Shown piece by piece: positions 55,353 through 64,000 of a stretch of DNA of 64,000 bases. The DNA is from Lichenicola sp965198655 (GTDB lineage Bacteria; Pseudomonadota; Alphaproteobacteria; Acetobacterales; Acetobacteraceae), in contig OZ240668.1 of the NCBI GenBank assembly GCA_965198655.1, forward strand, positions 3,906,001 to 3,970,000, read 5' to 3'. The number at the start of each line of letters is the position of its first letter. Position 1 is the first letter of the stretch. A program made the position numbers and the translations under genes. The notes under the pieces are model-generated. The model was not told where the DNA came from, searched no databases, and worked only from the letters and a program-made list of their open reading frames with translations.

Positions 55353-56645
55353 ATGAACGCAACAGAACCCTTGGCTGAACAAGAGACCCCTCTGCGGGAG
55401 CCGCCTGCTCCGCCGCGTCGGCGGCTGTCCCGGACCCTGCAGGCATCTTTGATCGCCTTTGCCCTCGTCATTCTCGGCATCTGGATGACCGTCGGCGGCA
55501 GAAGCGGCAAGCCGGCTGCCATCGTCACCCCACAGGTCGAAGCGTCAGACTCCTTCAAGCCATCCGCAGAACAATGGGCCGGTTTCAAGACAGCCGCGGT
55601 GAGCGCGCATCCCTTCCCGGGCCTGGTCGTGACCGATGGGGAGATCGCCGCAGACGACGATCTCAACACGACCGTCTTCTCCCCCTACACCGGACGGGTC
55701 ACGCGCCTTTTCGTCAAGGCCGGGGACAAGGTGAAGGTCGGCGACCCGCTGCTCGAGATGCAGGCGGCCGAATTCGTACAGGCGGCAAACGATCTGGTCG
55801 CCGCTCTCGCCACGGAACGATCGAGCAGAGCCCAGCTCAAGCTGGCGACCACGACGGAGAAGCGTCAGCACGACCTTTACTTCAGCCAGGGAGGCGCGCT
55901 CAAGGACTGGCAGCAGAGCCAGGTCGACTTGGCGACCGCGCAGAGCGGGTTCAGCAGCGCCGAGGTCGCCCTCGGCGCCGCACGTGGCCGCCTTCGCATC
56001 CTGGGCAAGTCGGACCTCGAGATCGCACGGATGGAAACGTCGGCCGAACCGACGCACTTCAGTCCCGCCGCCTTCATCACCGCGCCCATCAGCGGAACGA
56101 TAACCCAGCGTCAGGTCGGGGTCGGCCAGAACATAGCGACCCAGGGCAATGGCGGATCGACGCCCATCTTCAGCATAGGAAACACGTCGCGTGTCTGGCT
56201 GGTCGCGAACGTGCGGGAGGTGGATGCGCCACAGGTTCATGTCGGCGACGACGTGGAGGTCGACGTGCTCGCCTTTCCCGGCCGCGTCTTCAAGGCGAAG
56301 ATAACCTACATCGCCATGAGTCTCGACCAGGCCACGCATCGCCTCCCGATCCACGCCGAGATCTCCGATCCCGACAACATCCTGAAGCCGCAGATGTTCG
56401 CCGACTTCCGGATCCTCAGCGGTTCCGGCAACGACGAGCCGAGCGTTCCGATCCAGGCGGTCGTCTACGACAGCGACGGCACGCATGTCTGGATGGCCGG
56501 GCCCGACCATACGCTCCTGATACGCAAGATCACCATCGGCCGCTCCCATGACGGCGTCATGGAGGTGCTGAGCGGCCTGCACGTCGGCGACGTCGTGGTC
56601 ACCAGCGGCGCAGTCTTCATCGATCGCGCGGCCGACGCGGATTGA
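55353..56645 (+). CDS. RND efflux periplasmic adaptor (membrane fusion protein)
   Basis: A 430-residue adaptor with an N-terminal membrane anchor (LQASLIAFALVILGIWMTVGG) and the usual order of domains: a lipoyl-like half (GRVTRLFVKAGDKVKVGDPL), a coiled-coil hairpin (about residues 145-205), the second lipoyl half and beta-barrel (APISGTITQRQVGVGQNI) and a membrane-proximal domain (VLSGLHVGDVVVTSGAVFI). This is the CzcB/CusB-type adaptor of heavy-metal exporters. The RND pump gene starts 43 bases later. No metal-binding CusF-like protein or regulator is encoded next to it. Confidence 0.92.
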   Translation: MNATEPLAEQETPLREPPAPPRRRLSRTLQASLIAFALVILGIWMTVGGRSGKPAAIVTPQVEASDSFKPSAEQWAGFKTAAVSAHPFPGLVVTDGEIAADDDLNTTVFSPYTGRVTRLFVKAGDKVKVGDPLLEMQAAEFVQAANDLVAALATERSSRAQLKLATTTEKRQHDLYFSQGGALKDWQQSQVDLATAQSGFSSAEVALGAARGRLRILGKSDLEIARMETSAEPTHFSPAAFITAPISGTITQRQVGVGQNIATQGNGGSTPIFSIGNTSRVWLVANVREVDAPQVHVGDDVEVDVLAFPGRVFKAKITYIAMSLDQATHRLPIHAEISDPDNILKPQMFADFRILSGSGNDEPSVPIQAVVYDSDGTHVWMAGPDHTLLIRKITIGRSHDGVMEVLSGLHVGDVVVTSGAVFIDRAADAD

Positions 56646-56688
56646 TCATGTCCAGAGCTGAAAGCACCGCTGCAGCGGTTGGCAAGCC

Positions 56689-59600
56689 ATGAGCAGCCTG
56701 ATCGCGTTCGCGCTTCGCCAGCGCGTGTTGATGCTGGTGATGCTCGTCCTGGTGTTCGCCGGCGGCATCGTGAGCTTCCTCAACCTCAACATCGAGGCTT
56801 ATCCCGATCCCGTTCCGCCGCTGGTCGACATCGTCACCCAGAGCAGCGGCCAGTCGGCAGAGGAGATCGAGCGCTACATCACGATCCCGATCGAGATCCA
56901 GATGGCCGGCATCCCGCATGTCAGCGCGATCCGCACGATCTCCCTGTTCGGGTTGTCCGACACCAAAGTGCAGTTCACCTACGACTTCACCTACGAGGAA
57001 GCGGAGCAGCGGGTGGTGAACCACCTGTCGCAACTGCCGCCGTTGCCCAACGGCGTCCAGCCGCAGATCTCGCCCGACAGCCCGATCGGCGAGATCATGC
57101 GCTACCGCGTGGTCGGACCACCGGGCTATCCGGTGACCGACCTCAAGACCATCGAGGACTGGATCCTGGAGCGCCGGTTCAAGGCGGTGCCGGGCGTCGC
57201 CGACGTGAACGGCTGGGGCGGCAAGACCAAGACCTTCACCGCCTCGATCGATCAGGACAAGCTGGTGCATGACGGCCTGACGATCCCGCAGGTCCTGACG
57301 GCGCTGAACAACGCCAACGCCAACATCGGCGGCCAGACGATCGACTTCTCCGAGCAGTCCGCGGTGGTGCGCGGCATCGGCCTGATCCACTCGATGGACG
57401 ACATCCGCAACACCATGCTCACCTCCAGCAGCGGCTCGCCGGTGCTGCTGTCGGACGTCGCCAGCATCGGCGTCGGAAATCAGCCAAGGCTGGGCATCGC
57501 CGGAGAGGACGACAACGACGACATCGTCCAGGGCATCGTGCTGATGCGCCGGGGCGAGCAGAGCATGCCGACCATCAAGCGCGTGGAAGCGGAAATCAAC
57601 CGGATCAACACGACCGGGATCCTGCCGCCCGGGGTGCATATCGAGCGCATCTACGACCGGTCCGACCTGATCCGGATCACCACCCACACGGTGCTGCACA
57701 ACATGCTGGAAGGCATCGTGCTGATCTTCGTGCTCCAGTTGCTGTTCCTCGGCAACCTGCGCAGCGCTATCATCGTCGCCGCCACGATCCCGTTCGCGCT
57801 GGCCTTCGCCATCGGCCTGCTGCTGCTGCGCGGCGAGTCGGCCAACCTGCTGTCGGTCGGCGCGATCGACTTCGGCCTGATCGTCGACGCCAGCGTCATC
57901 ATGATGGAGAACATCTTCAGCCGGCTTTCGGAGCCGCTGTCGCGACGGCGCGACGCGTCCGGATCAGACGGGCCCGGTGCCAGGGGCGCGCTCACCGGCC
58001 AGCTCGGCACCATCGCGTCCGCGTCGACCGAGGTCGGCCGGGGGATCCTGTTCTCGGCCGCGATCATCATCGCCGCCTTCGTCCCGCTGTTCACCCTGAG
58101 CGGGATCGAGGGACACATCTTCGGGCCGATGGCCAAGACCTACGCCTACGCCATCGCCGGCGGGTTGATCGCCACCTTTACCGTCACCCCGGCGCTGTCG
58201 GCCCTGCTGCTGCCGGTCAAGGTCGAGGAGCGCGAGACCATCGTGGTCCGCTTCCTGCACCGGATCTACGCTCCGGTGGTACGCCTGGCGCTGGAAAACC
58301 AGATCCTGACCATGGGCGCCATGCTGCTGCTGCTGGCGCTCAGCGGCGTGGCGGTCCGCGGTCTCGGCCTCGAGTTCCTGCCCAAGCTCGAGGAGGGAAA
58401 CCTTTGGATCCGCGCGACCATGCCGACGTCGATCTCGCTCGAGGCGGGCTCGCCCTACGTCGACGGCATTCGCCGCGTCCTCAAAAGCTATCCTGAAGTG
58501 GTGACGGTGGTGTCGCAGCACGGTCGGCCGGATGACGGCACCGATGCGACCGGGTTCTTCAATGCGGAGTTCTTCGTGCCGCTGAAGCCGTTCGACACCT
58601 GGCCGGCCGGTGTCGACAAGGACAAGCTGACCGCCCAGATGACCACCCAACTGCACGACAAGTTTCCGGGCATCGACTTCAACTTCTCGCAGTATATCGA
58701 GGACAACGTCGAGGAGGCGGCATCAGGGGTGAAAGGCGAGAACTCGGTGAAGCTGTATGGCGGCGACCTGAACGTGCTGGAGCACACCGCGAACCGGATG
58801 CGCGACGTGATGGCCAAGGTGCCGGGCATCACCGACCTGGCCGTGCTGAGCTCGCTCGGCCAGCCCACGGTCCGGATCGACGTGGACCGCGCGCGCGCCG
58901 CCCGCTATGGGCTGCAGCCAGGGGATGTGAACTCGACCGTCCAGGCGGCCATCGGCGGGCAGGCCGCCGGCAACCTCTACGAGGATGGCAGCGACCGGAA
59001 CTTCCCGATCATCGTCCGGCTTTCGGCGAAGTATCGGGAGGACCTGGCCTCGATCCGGCGCATCATGATCGGGGCACCAGGCCCGAACGGCAGCGTGGTG
59101 CCGGTTCCGCTCAGCGACGTGGCGAACGTGCAGCTCACCTCCGGCGCCTCGTTCATCTACCGAGAGCAGCAGGAGCGCTACATCCCGGTCAAGTTCAGCG
59201 TCCGCGGCCGTGACCTGGGAACGACGGTGCTGGAAGCACAGCAGAAGGTGGCGCAGCAGGTACGGATACCGGGCGGCTATCATACTGAATGGGTCGGCGA
59301 GTTCGGCAACCTGCAGGACGCCCTGACACGGCTCGAGATCGTGGTGCCGCTCAGCATCTTGCTGATATGCTTCCTGCTCTACGTGAACTTCAGCTCGCTG
59401 GTCGACATGTTGCTGGCGGTCAGCGTCATTCCCATGGCGCTAGTCGGGGGCGTAATCGCGCTCTACCTCACCGGAACACCATTCAGCGTGTCGGCGGCGA
59501 TCGGCTTCGTCGCCCTGTTCGGGATCTCGGCCATGGACGGCATCATCGTCGTCACCTACTTCAACCGCATGATCTCGGAGGGCCTGCAGCGATCGGATGC

Positions 59601-59850
59601 GATCGTCCGGACCTGCCTGATGCAGATGCGGCCCGTCGTGATGACCTGCATCGTCGCTGCTGTCGGGCTGTTGCCGGCTGCGGTGTCCAACGGGATCGGG
59701 TCGCAGGTGCAGAAGCCGTTGGCGCTGGTGGTGGTGGGAGGGATCCTGCTGGCGCCGGTCCTGATCCTGACCGTCCTGCCGGTGCTCATCGAGACGTTCT
59801 CGCGTCGGACGGCGCCTGGAACCAAGCCGGAGGCGGAAGCGGGGAGATGA
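56689..59850 (+). CDS. Heavy-metal efflux RND transporter (CzcA/CusA type, HME family)
   Basis: A 1053-residue inner-membrane pump with twelve helices and two large periplasmic loops. The proton-relay motif in helix 4 reads DFGLIVDASVIMMEN, with both Asp and the Glu of the CzcA-type HME proteins in place. GILPPGVHIERIYDRSDLI and KPLALVVVGGILLAPVLIL match the family. The residues that separate divalent (Zn/Co/Cd/Ni) from monovalent (Cu/Ag) transport are not certain from sequence alone; the DFG form favours divalent ions. Its stop overlaps the outer-membrane factor gene by four bases (ATGA). Confidence 0.93.
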   Translation: MSSLIAFALRQRVLMLVMLVLVFAGGIVSFLNLNIEAYPDPVPPLVDIVTQSSGQSAEEIERYITIPIEIQMAGIPHVSAIRTISLFGLSDTKVQFTYDFTYEEAEQRVVNHLSQLPPLPNGVQPQISPDSPIGEIMRYRVVGPPGYPVTDLKTIEDWILERRFKAVPGVADVNGWGGKTKTFTASIDQDKLVHDGLTIPQVLTALNNANANIGGQTIDFSEQSAVVRGIGLIHSMDDIRNTMLTSSSGSPVLLSDVASIGVGNQPRLGIAGEDDNDDIVQGIVLMRRGEQSMPTIKRVEAEINRINTTGILPPGVHIERIYDRSDLIRITTHTVLHNMLEGIVLIFVLQLLFLGNLRSAIIVAATIPFALAFAIGLLLLRGESANLLSVGAIDFGLIVDASVIMMENIFSRLSEPLSRRRDASGSDGPGARGALTGQLGTIASASTEVGRGILFSAAIIIAAFVPLFTLSGIEGHIFGPMAKTYAYAIAGGLIATFTVTPALSALLLPVKVEERETIVVRFLHRIYAPVVRLALENQILTMGAMLLLLALSGVAVRGLGLEFLPKLEEGNLWIRATMPTSISLEAGSPYVDGIRRVLKSYPEVVTVVSQHGRPDDGTDATGFFNAEFFVPLKPFDTWPAGVDKDKLTAQMTTQLHDKFPGIDFNFSQYIEDNVEEAASGVKGENSVKLYGGDLNVLEHTANRMRDVMAKVPGITDLAVLSSLGQPTVRIDVDRARAARYGLQPGDVNSTVQAAIGGQAAGNLYEDGSDRNFPIIVRLSAKYREDLASIRRIMIGAPGPNGSVVPVPLSDVANVQLTSGASFIYREQQERYIPVKFSVRGRDLGTTVLEAQQKVAQQVRIPGGYHTEWVGEFGNLQDALTRLEIVVPLSILLICFLLYVNFSSLVDMLLAVSVIPMALVGGVIALYLTGTPFSVSAAIGFVALFGISAMDGIIVVTYFNRMISEGLQRSDAIVRTCLMQMRPVVMTCIVAAVGLLPAAVSNGIGSQVQKPLALVVVGGILLAPVLILTVLPVLIETFSRRTAPGTKPEAEAGR

Positions 59851-61382
59851 CCATCCTGAACCGACGTGCGGCGAGCGCGCGTCGCACGGCTTCGCTGCTG
59901 GCCATCACGTTGATCACGGGATGTTCCGTCGGACCCGACTACAAGGAGCCGGCAGCGCCCAGGTCGCACTACGTGCAGGGGGGGGTGCCTGGGGAGATCG
60001 CTGGCGACGGCAGCAATCGGAACCCGACGCAACGCCTCGTGCTCGGCATGGATCTTCCCGGCGAGTGGTGGAAGGTGTTCCACAACCAGCGTCTGGACGA
60101 TCTCATCGCGCGAGCCCTCGAAGCCAATCCGGATCTCGTGGCTGCCCAGGCCGCGCTGCGCCAGGCACGGGAGAACGTTTATGCCCAGGAAGGCAGCTTC
60201 TTTCCGAACATCGATGGCGGGTTCTCGCCGAGCCGGAACAAGACGGCGACGGCCGCGGTGACGCCGTTCGCGGCCACGGGTAACCCCTACTACAGTCTTT
60301 ACACGGCCCAGTTGACCGTCACCTACAATCCCGACGTGTTCGGCCTCAACCGGCGGCAGGTCGAGGCGCTGGTCGCACTGGCGGAGGTGCAGCGCTACCA
60401 GTTGGAGGCGACCTACCTCACCCTGACGTCCAACCTGGTGACGGCCGTGATCACGGAAGCCTCGATCAACGCACAGATCAAGGCGACCGAGGAGATCATC
60501 CGGATCCAGCACAGGTCGCTGGACATCCTCAAGAAGCAGTTGGCGCTAGGACAGGTGGCTCGGATCGACGAGCTGGCACAGGAAGCGGCCACCACGCAGA
60601 TCGAAACCACGCTGCCGCCCCTGCGCCGCCAGCTTGCCCAGCAACAGGACCTGATCGCCGCCTTGACCGGACGCCTGCCGGACGGGGCGGAGCCGGAAAC
60701 GTTCGATTTGGACTCCCTCCAGTTGCCGCAGGACCTGCCTGTCAGCCTGCCCTCGAGCCTGGTCGAACAAAGGCCCGACGTGAAACAGGCGGAGCAGAAT
60801 CTCCATTCGGCCAGCGCGCTGATCGGCGTCGCGATCGCCAACCGGCTGCCGGTGCTGAACCTGACTGCGCAGGGAGGCAGCGAGTCGCTTCTCGCCAGTT
60901 CGCTGTTCGGGCCAGGAAACGGCTTCTGGACCCTCGCGGCCAACCTGACCCAACCAATCTTCCAGGGCGGCATCCTCCTGCACCGGCAGCGCGCAGCGAA
61001 GGCCGCCTTCGACCAAGCGGCCGCACAATATCGCAGCACCGTCATCAGCGCCTTCCAAAACGTGGCCGACTCGCTTCGGGCGCTACAGGTTGATGCCGAC
61101 ACCGTCAGGGTGTCGACGGTCGCAGCACGGGAAGCTGCAGCGACAGTAGGCATCACCCATAACCAGTTGCAACTCGGCCAGATCGCCTACCTGTCGCTGC
61201 TCGGTGCGCAGCAGCTCGACCGTCAAGCACAACTGACAATGGTGCAGGCACGAGCAACGCGTCTGGCCGACACCGCTGCTCTCTTCCAGGCTCTGGGGGG
61301 AGGATGGTGGAACCGCAAGGATGTCAACGTGAAGGACATCCATGGAAATGACGTTGTTCGATTGATCGGCCTCAAGAACTGA
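59847..61382 (+). CDS. RND efflux outer-membrane factor (NodT/CusC type lipoprotein)
   Basis: A 511-residue outer-membrane channel subunit. The lipoprotein signal ends in LITGC (ASLLAITLITGC), so the mature protein is lipid-anchored. The two TolC-like repeats are visible: AAQAALRQARENVYAQEGSF in the first and VEQRPDVKQAEQNLHSASAL in the second, and FQNVADSLRALQVDA follows. ATG 59847 overlaps the pump stop. It completes a tripartite export complex with the two upstream genes. Confidence 0.93.
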   Translation: MTILNRRAASARRTASLLAITLITGCSVGPDYKEPAAPRSHYVQGGVPGEIAGDGSNRNPTQRLVLGMDLPGEWWKVFHNQRLDDLIARALEANPDLVAAQAALRQARENVYAQEGSFFPNIDGGFSPSRNKTATAAVTPFAATGNPYYSLYTAQLTVTYNPDVFGLNRRQVEALVALAEVQRYQLEATYLTLTSNLVTAVITEASINAQIKATEEIIRIQHRSLDILKKQLALGQVARIDELAQEAATTQIETTLPPLRRQLAQQQDLIAALTGRLPDGAEPETFDLDSLQLPQDLPVSLPSSLVEQRPDVKQAEQNLHSASALIGVAIANRLPVLNLTAQGGSESLLASSLFGPGNGFWTLAANLTQPIFQGGILLHRQRAAKAAFDQAAAQYRSTVISAFQNVADSLRALQVDADTVRVSTVAAREAAATVGITHNQLQLGQIAYLSLLGAQQLDRQAQLTMVQARATRLADTAALFQALGGGWWNRKDVNVKDIHGNDVVRLIGLKN

Positions 61383-61763
61383 GTTTAGACGTTCCGACAG
61401 GTGCGCCACGTCCGTTGAGGTGTGAAAGATCCATGGTCGGTCGTGACATGACCGGCTGTTGTTTGCGGCGGCTATGGAGTTCATCCTAGAGGCCTAGCTT
61501 AGCTGACGAAAGCGCGACGGTCAGCCGGCTATGCTCCACCAACGGCCACTGAGAAGGCCCATGGTGGGGCCGTTGGCCTGGACAGGTGAGACAACCTGCT
61601 TGATGGTGGCACGCAGTTGAGCAGGGAGAACCCTCTGGCAGAGGCTCATGACCTGCCGAGGAGGCATGGGGCTGAGATGATCCACTGCGATGATGGCCAC
61701 ATACGGTAGATACTACTGCTGCCAGCTTCCGGTAGAGCAGTCGAGTCACTGAGGGGAGTAGGG
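61383..61763. other. Intergenic region, no supported gene
   Basis: About 380 bases between the efflux operon and the ChrR-like gene. An open minus-strand stretch of about 60 codons (from about 61700 to 61530, VDHLSPMPPRQ ...) was looked at and not recognised; no ribosome binding site supports it. Confidence 0.4.
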
Positions 61764-62456
61764 GTGCGCAGCGCGACAGCCGTCAACCATCCAAGCAGCG
61801 CAGTGCTGCTCGATCACGTGACGGACACTCTCAGCTTCGCGCACTCCTGCATCGTAGCCACGCATGTTCTGGGCTGCTCGACGTGTCGGGATACGGTCTT
61901 GTTCTTGGAGAAGACGGGAAGCTTGTTGCTTGCGGGTGTGCAGCCGGTGGAACCACCGTCTGGCTTGTTGGAAAGGTGTCTTTCCAGTGTTGCTCAAGAC
62001 CAGGCATCACGTGCAAACCCTCGAAGGGCCAGGAGTGAGGCAGGAACGCGCTGCGCGGTAGGCGACACGATCCTGCCGCCACCCCTTGAGGGTTTGAAAC
62101 CGAGTAGGCTGCGGTGGCTGGCACCAGGGATCCGGCATAGTACGCTCTGGCGCGACGACCGTAGCGCCCTACATTTCATTCGCGTCAAAGCTGGCGTCAT
62201 GTTGCCAGCGCATCGCCATCGCGGCCTGGAACTCACGTGCGTTTTGAGCGGCGCCTATCAAGATGATGGCAAACTCTACACTGTTGGTGACGTCTCGGAA
62301 GAAGACGATAGCGCCGAGGATCACCCACGTCGTGAACAGGATCATCTCGTCGTGGCCGAGCCGCCGGAAGACTGCGTGTGTATCATGGCTACGACTGGCC
62401 GACTTCGCTTCAGCGGATGGATGGCTCGGCTGCTTCAACCCGTGATGCCGTTCTGA
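61764..62456 (+). CDS. ChrR-like anti-sigma factor with cupin domain (orphan)
   Basis: A 230-residue protein starting at GTG 61764. The N-terminal part has the zinc-binding anti-sigma motif H-x3-C-x2-C (THVLGCSTCRD). The C-terminal part is a ChrR-type cupin: AHRHRGLELTCVLSGAYQDD, VGDVSEEDDSAEDH and CVCIMATTGRLRFSG. In Rhodobacter-type bacteria ChrR holds an ECF sigma factor until singlet oxygen or a peroxide releases it. No ECF sigma gene lies on either side here, and the linker between the domains is longer than usual and Pro/Arg-rich. It may use a sigma factor elsewhere. Confidence 0.8.
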   Translation: MRSATAVNHPSSAVLLDHVTDTLSFAHSCIVATHVLGCSTCRDTVLFLEKTGSLLLAGVQPVEPPSGLLERCLSSVAQDQASRANPRRARSEAGTRCAVGDTILPPPLEGLKPSRLRWLAPGIRHSTLWRDDRSALHFIRVKAGVMLPAHRHRGLELTCVLSGAYQDDGKLYTVGDVSEEDDSAEDHPRREQDHLVVAEPPEDCVCIMATTGRLRFSGWMARLLQPVMPF

Positions 62457-62805
62457 GGGACGACTGGAGTCCCGGCGTCACCGACGGCGAACGATGGCGC
62501 TGAACCAGAAGCAAGCCGGACGGTTTTGTCAGCTCTCGTGCCAGGGATGTCGATCGTTCTTCATGGGAGCCCGTCGGATCACGCGTTCTGCATGATCCCG
62601 AGCGCAACTCGGGCGCCTCTTGCGAACCGAAGCGGCGGCAGGAGGCGGGGACGGGCTGGTTATGACGGCGCCGGGGGGAGGTTGCGCAGTTCGCCGTGCT
62701 CGCGGCGGCAACCAGCTCCGTCATTGGCGCAAGGGCTGACAGAACCATGAAGCGAGCCCGTCCCTCGTAACCCGGCGCCGCCAACCTCATCCGGCGCTGC
62801 CACGC
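62457..62805. other. Intergenic region, no supported gene
   Basis: Between the ChrR-like gene and the partial gene at the right edge. Only short overlapping open frames without family features are present. Confidence 0.4.
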
Positions 62806-64000
62806 TCATGAGGTCGGGGGTTGCGCCAGGCTGCCCTGGCCGTGGTCGATCCCGGGTTGCGACGGCGGAGACTGCTTGCTCGGCGCCGTCGGCGCGTCGT
62901 CGCCCACGCCGCCGTCGCTGGTCTCGAACCCTCCGTCGATGCCGTACTGCGCCAGGGTCGGGATGGTCTGGTGGTCGAACGAGTTGGTCTGCTGCGCGCC
63001 CTTGACCACCTGGTCGATGAGGTAGCCCAGCCCTCCCAGGCTGCCGACCGCGGTGCCGGCGATGCCGAGCACCGAGGACGCCGCGGCGACGCTTTCGGCC
63101 ACGTCGCTGGTCACCAGGCCCGCCGTGCTGGCGAGCCCGGCGCCTCCCTCGGTGGCCCCGGCCACGCCAGCCACCGCGCCCGCAGCGCCTGCGCCGATGT
63201 TGAGCCCACCGTCCACCTTGTCGCCGGACTTCAAGTCGCCGATGCCCGAAACGATGTTCAACGCGCCGGTGATTGCACCGCCGAGGTTGCCCAGAACCTT
63301 GCCGCTGTCCTCGACGTTCTTCCAGGCCGCTTTTGCGCTGTCCAGCGCGCCGCCGGCGAAGATGTCCTTGGCGACCGTCCCGCCATACTTGCCGACCCCC
63401 TCGGTGAAGGTGCCCAGCGCCTGCGCGGCGGTCGCGGCGACGCCAGCCTGCGTGGTCGGGCTGGCCGTCCCGTCCGCGCCCTTTGCCGCCAGCACGCCGC
63501 CGCCGATGATCGAGCTCAGCGCGTGCAGCGCACCGGACTTGTAGGCGTCGGTGATCGACCCTGTCGGCGCCGTCACCTGGCTGGTGACCTTGGCCAGCGC
63601 GTCCTGCACTTTCACGCCCTGGCGCACTAGGTCGGTGGTCTGCTTCACCAGGTTGACCACCTTGTCCGGCTCGATGGTCGAACCGTCGCTGGCGATGAAC
63701 AGGCTGGGATCGGATTTCTGCAACTGCTGCACGATGGCCTGGGTTTGGCTCTCGTTGCCGTTCTGGTCGCCAAACGCGTTGTTGATCTCGGCGGTCGATG
63801 CGCTGTTCAGGATCGCTCCGGTCGAGTTGGCGACGAAATTGGTCTGGGTCTGCTGGGCGTTGTTGGCGATGAACGTCGGGTCGAGCGCCGTGGCGAAGGT
63901 GGCGGCGGCCGCGGAGAACTGGTTGGTTGCGGTGGCGACGTCGGTTCCGGAGTTCACCGCGTCCGTCAACAACTGCGTGTTCTCGATGTTGTTCGTGTAG
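62806..64000 (-). CDS. Gly/Ala-rich protein of unknown function (partial)
   Basis: The frame is open to the right edge, so at least 397 codons of the C-terminal part are seen. It starts with helical, Thr/Asn/Gln-rich sequence (TNNIENTQLLTDAVNSG), then a long Gly/Ala/Ser-rich part with hydrophobic helices (GALNIVSGIGDLKSGDKVDG, GAAGAVAGVAGATEGGAG, AASSVLGIAGTAVGSLGGLG) that resembles translocator or pore-type secreted proteins, and a disordered Pro/Ser/Gln-rich tail (QSPPSQPGIDHGQG). No known domain was recognised. Secreted or membrane-inserting proteins are a guess based on composition. Confidence 0.6.
   Translation of the reverse strand, partial: YTNNIENTQLLTDAVNSGTDVATATNQFSAAAATFATALDPTFIANNAQQTQTNFVANSTGAILNSASTAEINNAFGDQNGNESQTQAIVQQLQKSDPSLFIASDGSTIEPDKVVNLVKQTTDLVRQGVKVQDALAKVTSQVTAPTGSITDAYKSGALHALSSIIGGGVLAAKGADGTASPTTQAGVAATAAQALGTFTEGVGKYGGTVAKDIFAGGALDSAKAAWKNVEDSGKVLGNLGGAITGALNIVSGIGDLKSGDKVDGGLNIGAGAAGAVAGVAGATEGGAGLASTAGLVTSDVAESVAAASSVLGIAGTAVGSLGGLGYLIDQVVKGAQQTNSFDHQTIPTLAQYGIDGGFETSDGGVGDDAPTAPSKQSPPSQPGIDHGQGSLAQPPTS

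Noticed and set aside
61486..61749. 87-codon open frame on the minus strand
   Set aside because: His/Ser/Cys/Pro-rich and without family features; probably not coding.

Overview
The window is GC-rich, densely coded DNA that looks like an alphaproteobacterium of the Acetobacteraceae type. This is an inference from the codon bias, a tRNA-Pro, a ClpS of alphaproteobacterial style, IS1031-like and IS630-like elements, and a large complement of ABC-type sugar and polyol uptake genes. It starts inside nirB and ends inside a Gly/Ala-rich protein gene. No prophage, CRISPR array or replication origin was seen.

Layout. 0-10.7 kb is ordinary core DNA: nirB (partial)-nirD, an EEP phosphatase, clpS, a histidine phosphatase, tRNA-Pro(CGG), a LOG-family protein, two MFS transporters, a Nudix hydrolase coupled to a 2OG-Fe(II)-type oxygenase, and an M3 peptidase. 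10.75-12.87 kb is a small AT-richer island (VapD-like ribonuclease, HARE-HTH protein, zinc-ribbon protein) that begins just after a broken SDR gene start. 12.87-20.1 kb is a leftward polyol/ketose operon: D-ribulokinase-type FGGY kinase, zinc polyol dehydrogenase, RbsCAB-type ABC importer and an AraC regulator. 20.3-34.3 kb is a C4 sugar-acid (tetronate) locus. It holds an ACS-type MFS, DenD and a LacI regulator, facing a rightward operon with a second ABC importer (ATPase, two different permeases, binding protein), an SDR dehydrogenase and a one-cysteine Asp/Glu-racemase-like enzyme, followed by OtnC, LtnD, OtnI and OtnK. Together DenD/LtnD, OtnI, OtnK and OtnC would convert D-erythronate and L-threonate to dihydroxyacetone phosphate. 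A LacI-type palindrome lies in the divergent promoter region.

35-42 kb carries a TPR-methyltransferase fusion and a copper locus: a CopD-cytochrome c fusion, CopC, a putative outer-membrane protein, a DUF2946-like protein and Sco. 42.3-45.2 kb is an inserted AT-rich segment. It carries a zinc-protease-like gene that is itself interrupted after codon 20 by an IS5-family element with intact inverted repeats and a TAA target duplication. Decayed IS630 transposase ends lie near both edges of the segment. 45.2-54.2 kb has an M1 peptidase, a P-type metal ATPase relic, an S46 peptidase, a LysR regulator, a DUF442 protein and a GH31 glycosidase. 55.3-61.4 kb is a three-gene heavy-metal RND efflux operon, followed by an orphan ChrR-like anti-sigma/cupin gene and the partial gene at the right edge.

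A dispersed intergenic repeat of about 120-185 bp, built from three strong hairpins, occurs four times intact (2226, 3379, 29661, 37431). A fifth copy is split, with one half at 42258 and the other at 45161, which marks the 42.3-45.2 kb segment as an insertion into that repeat.
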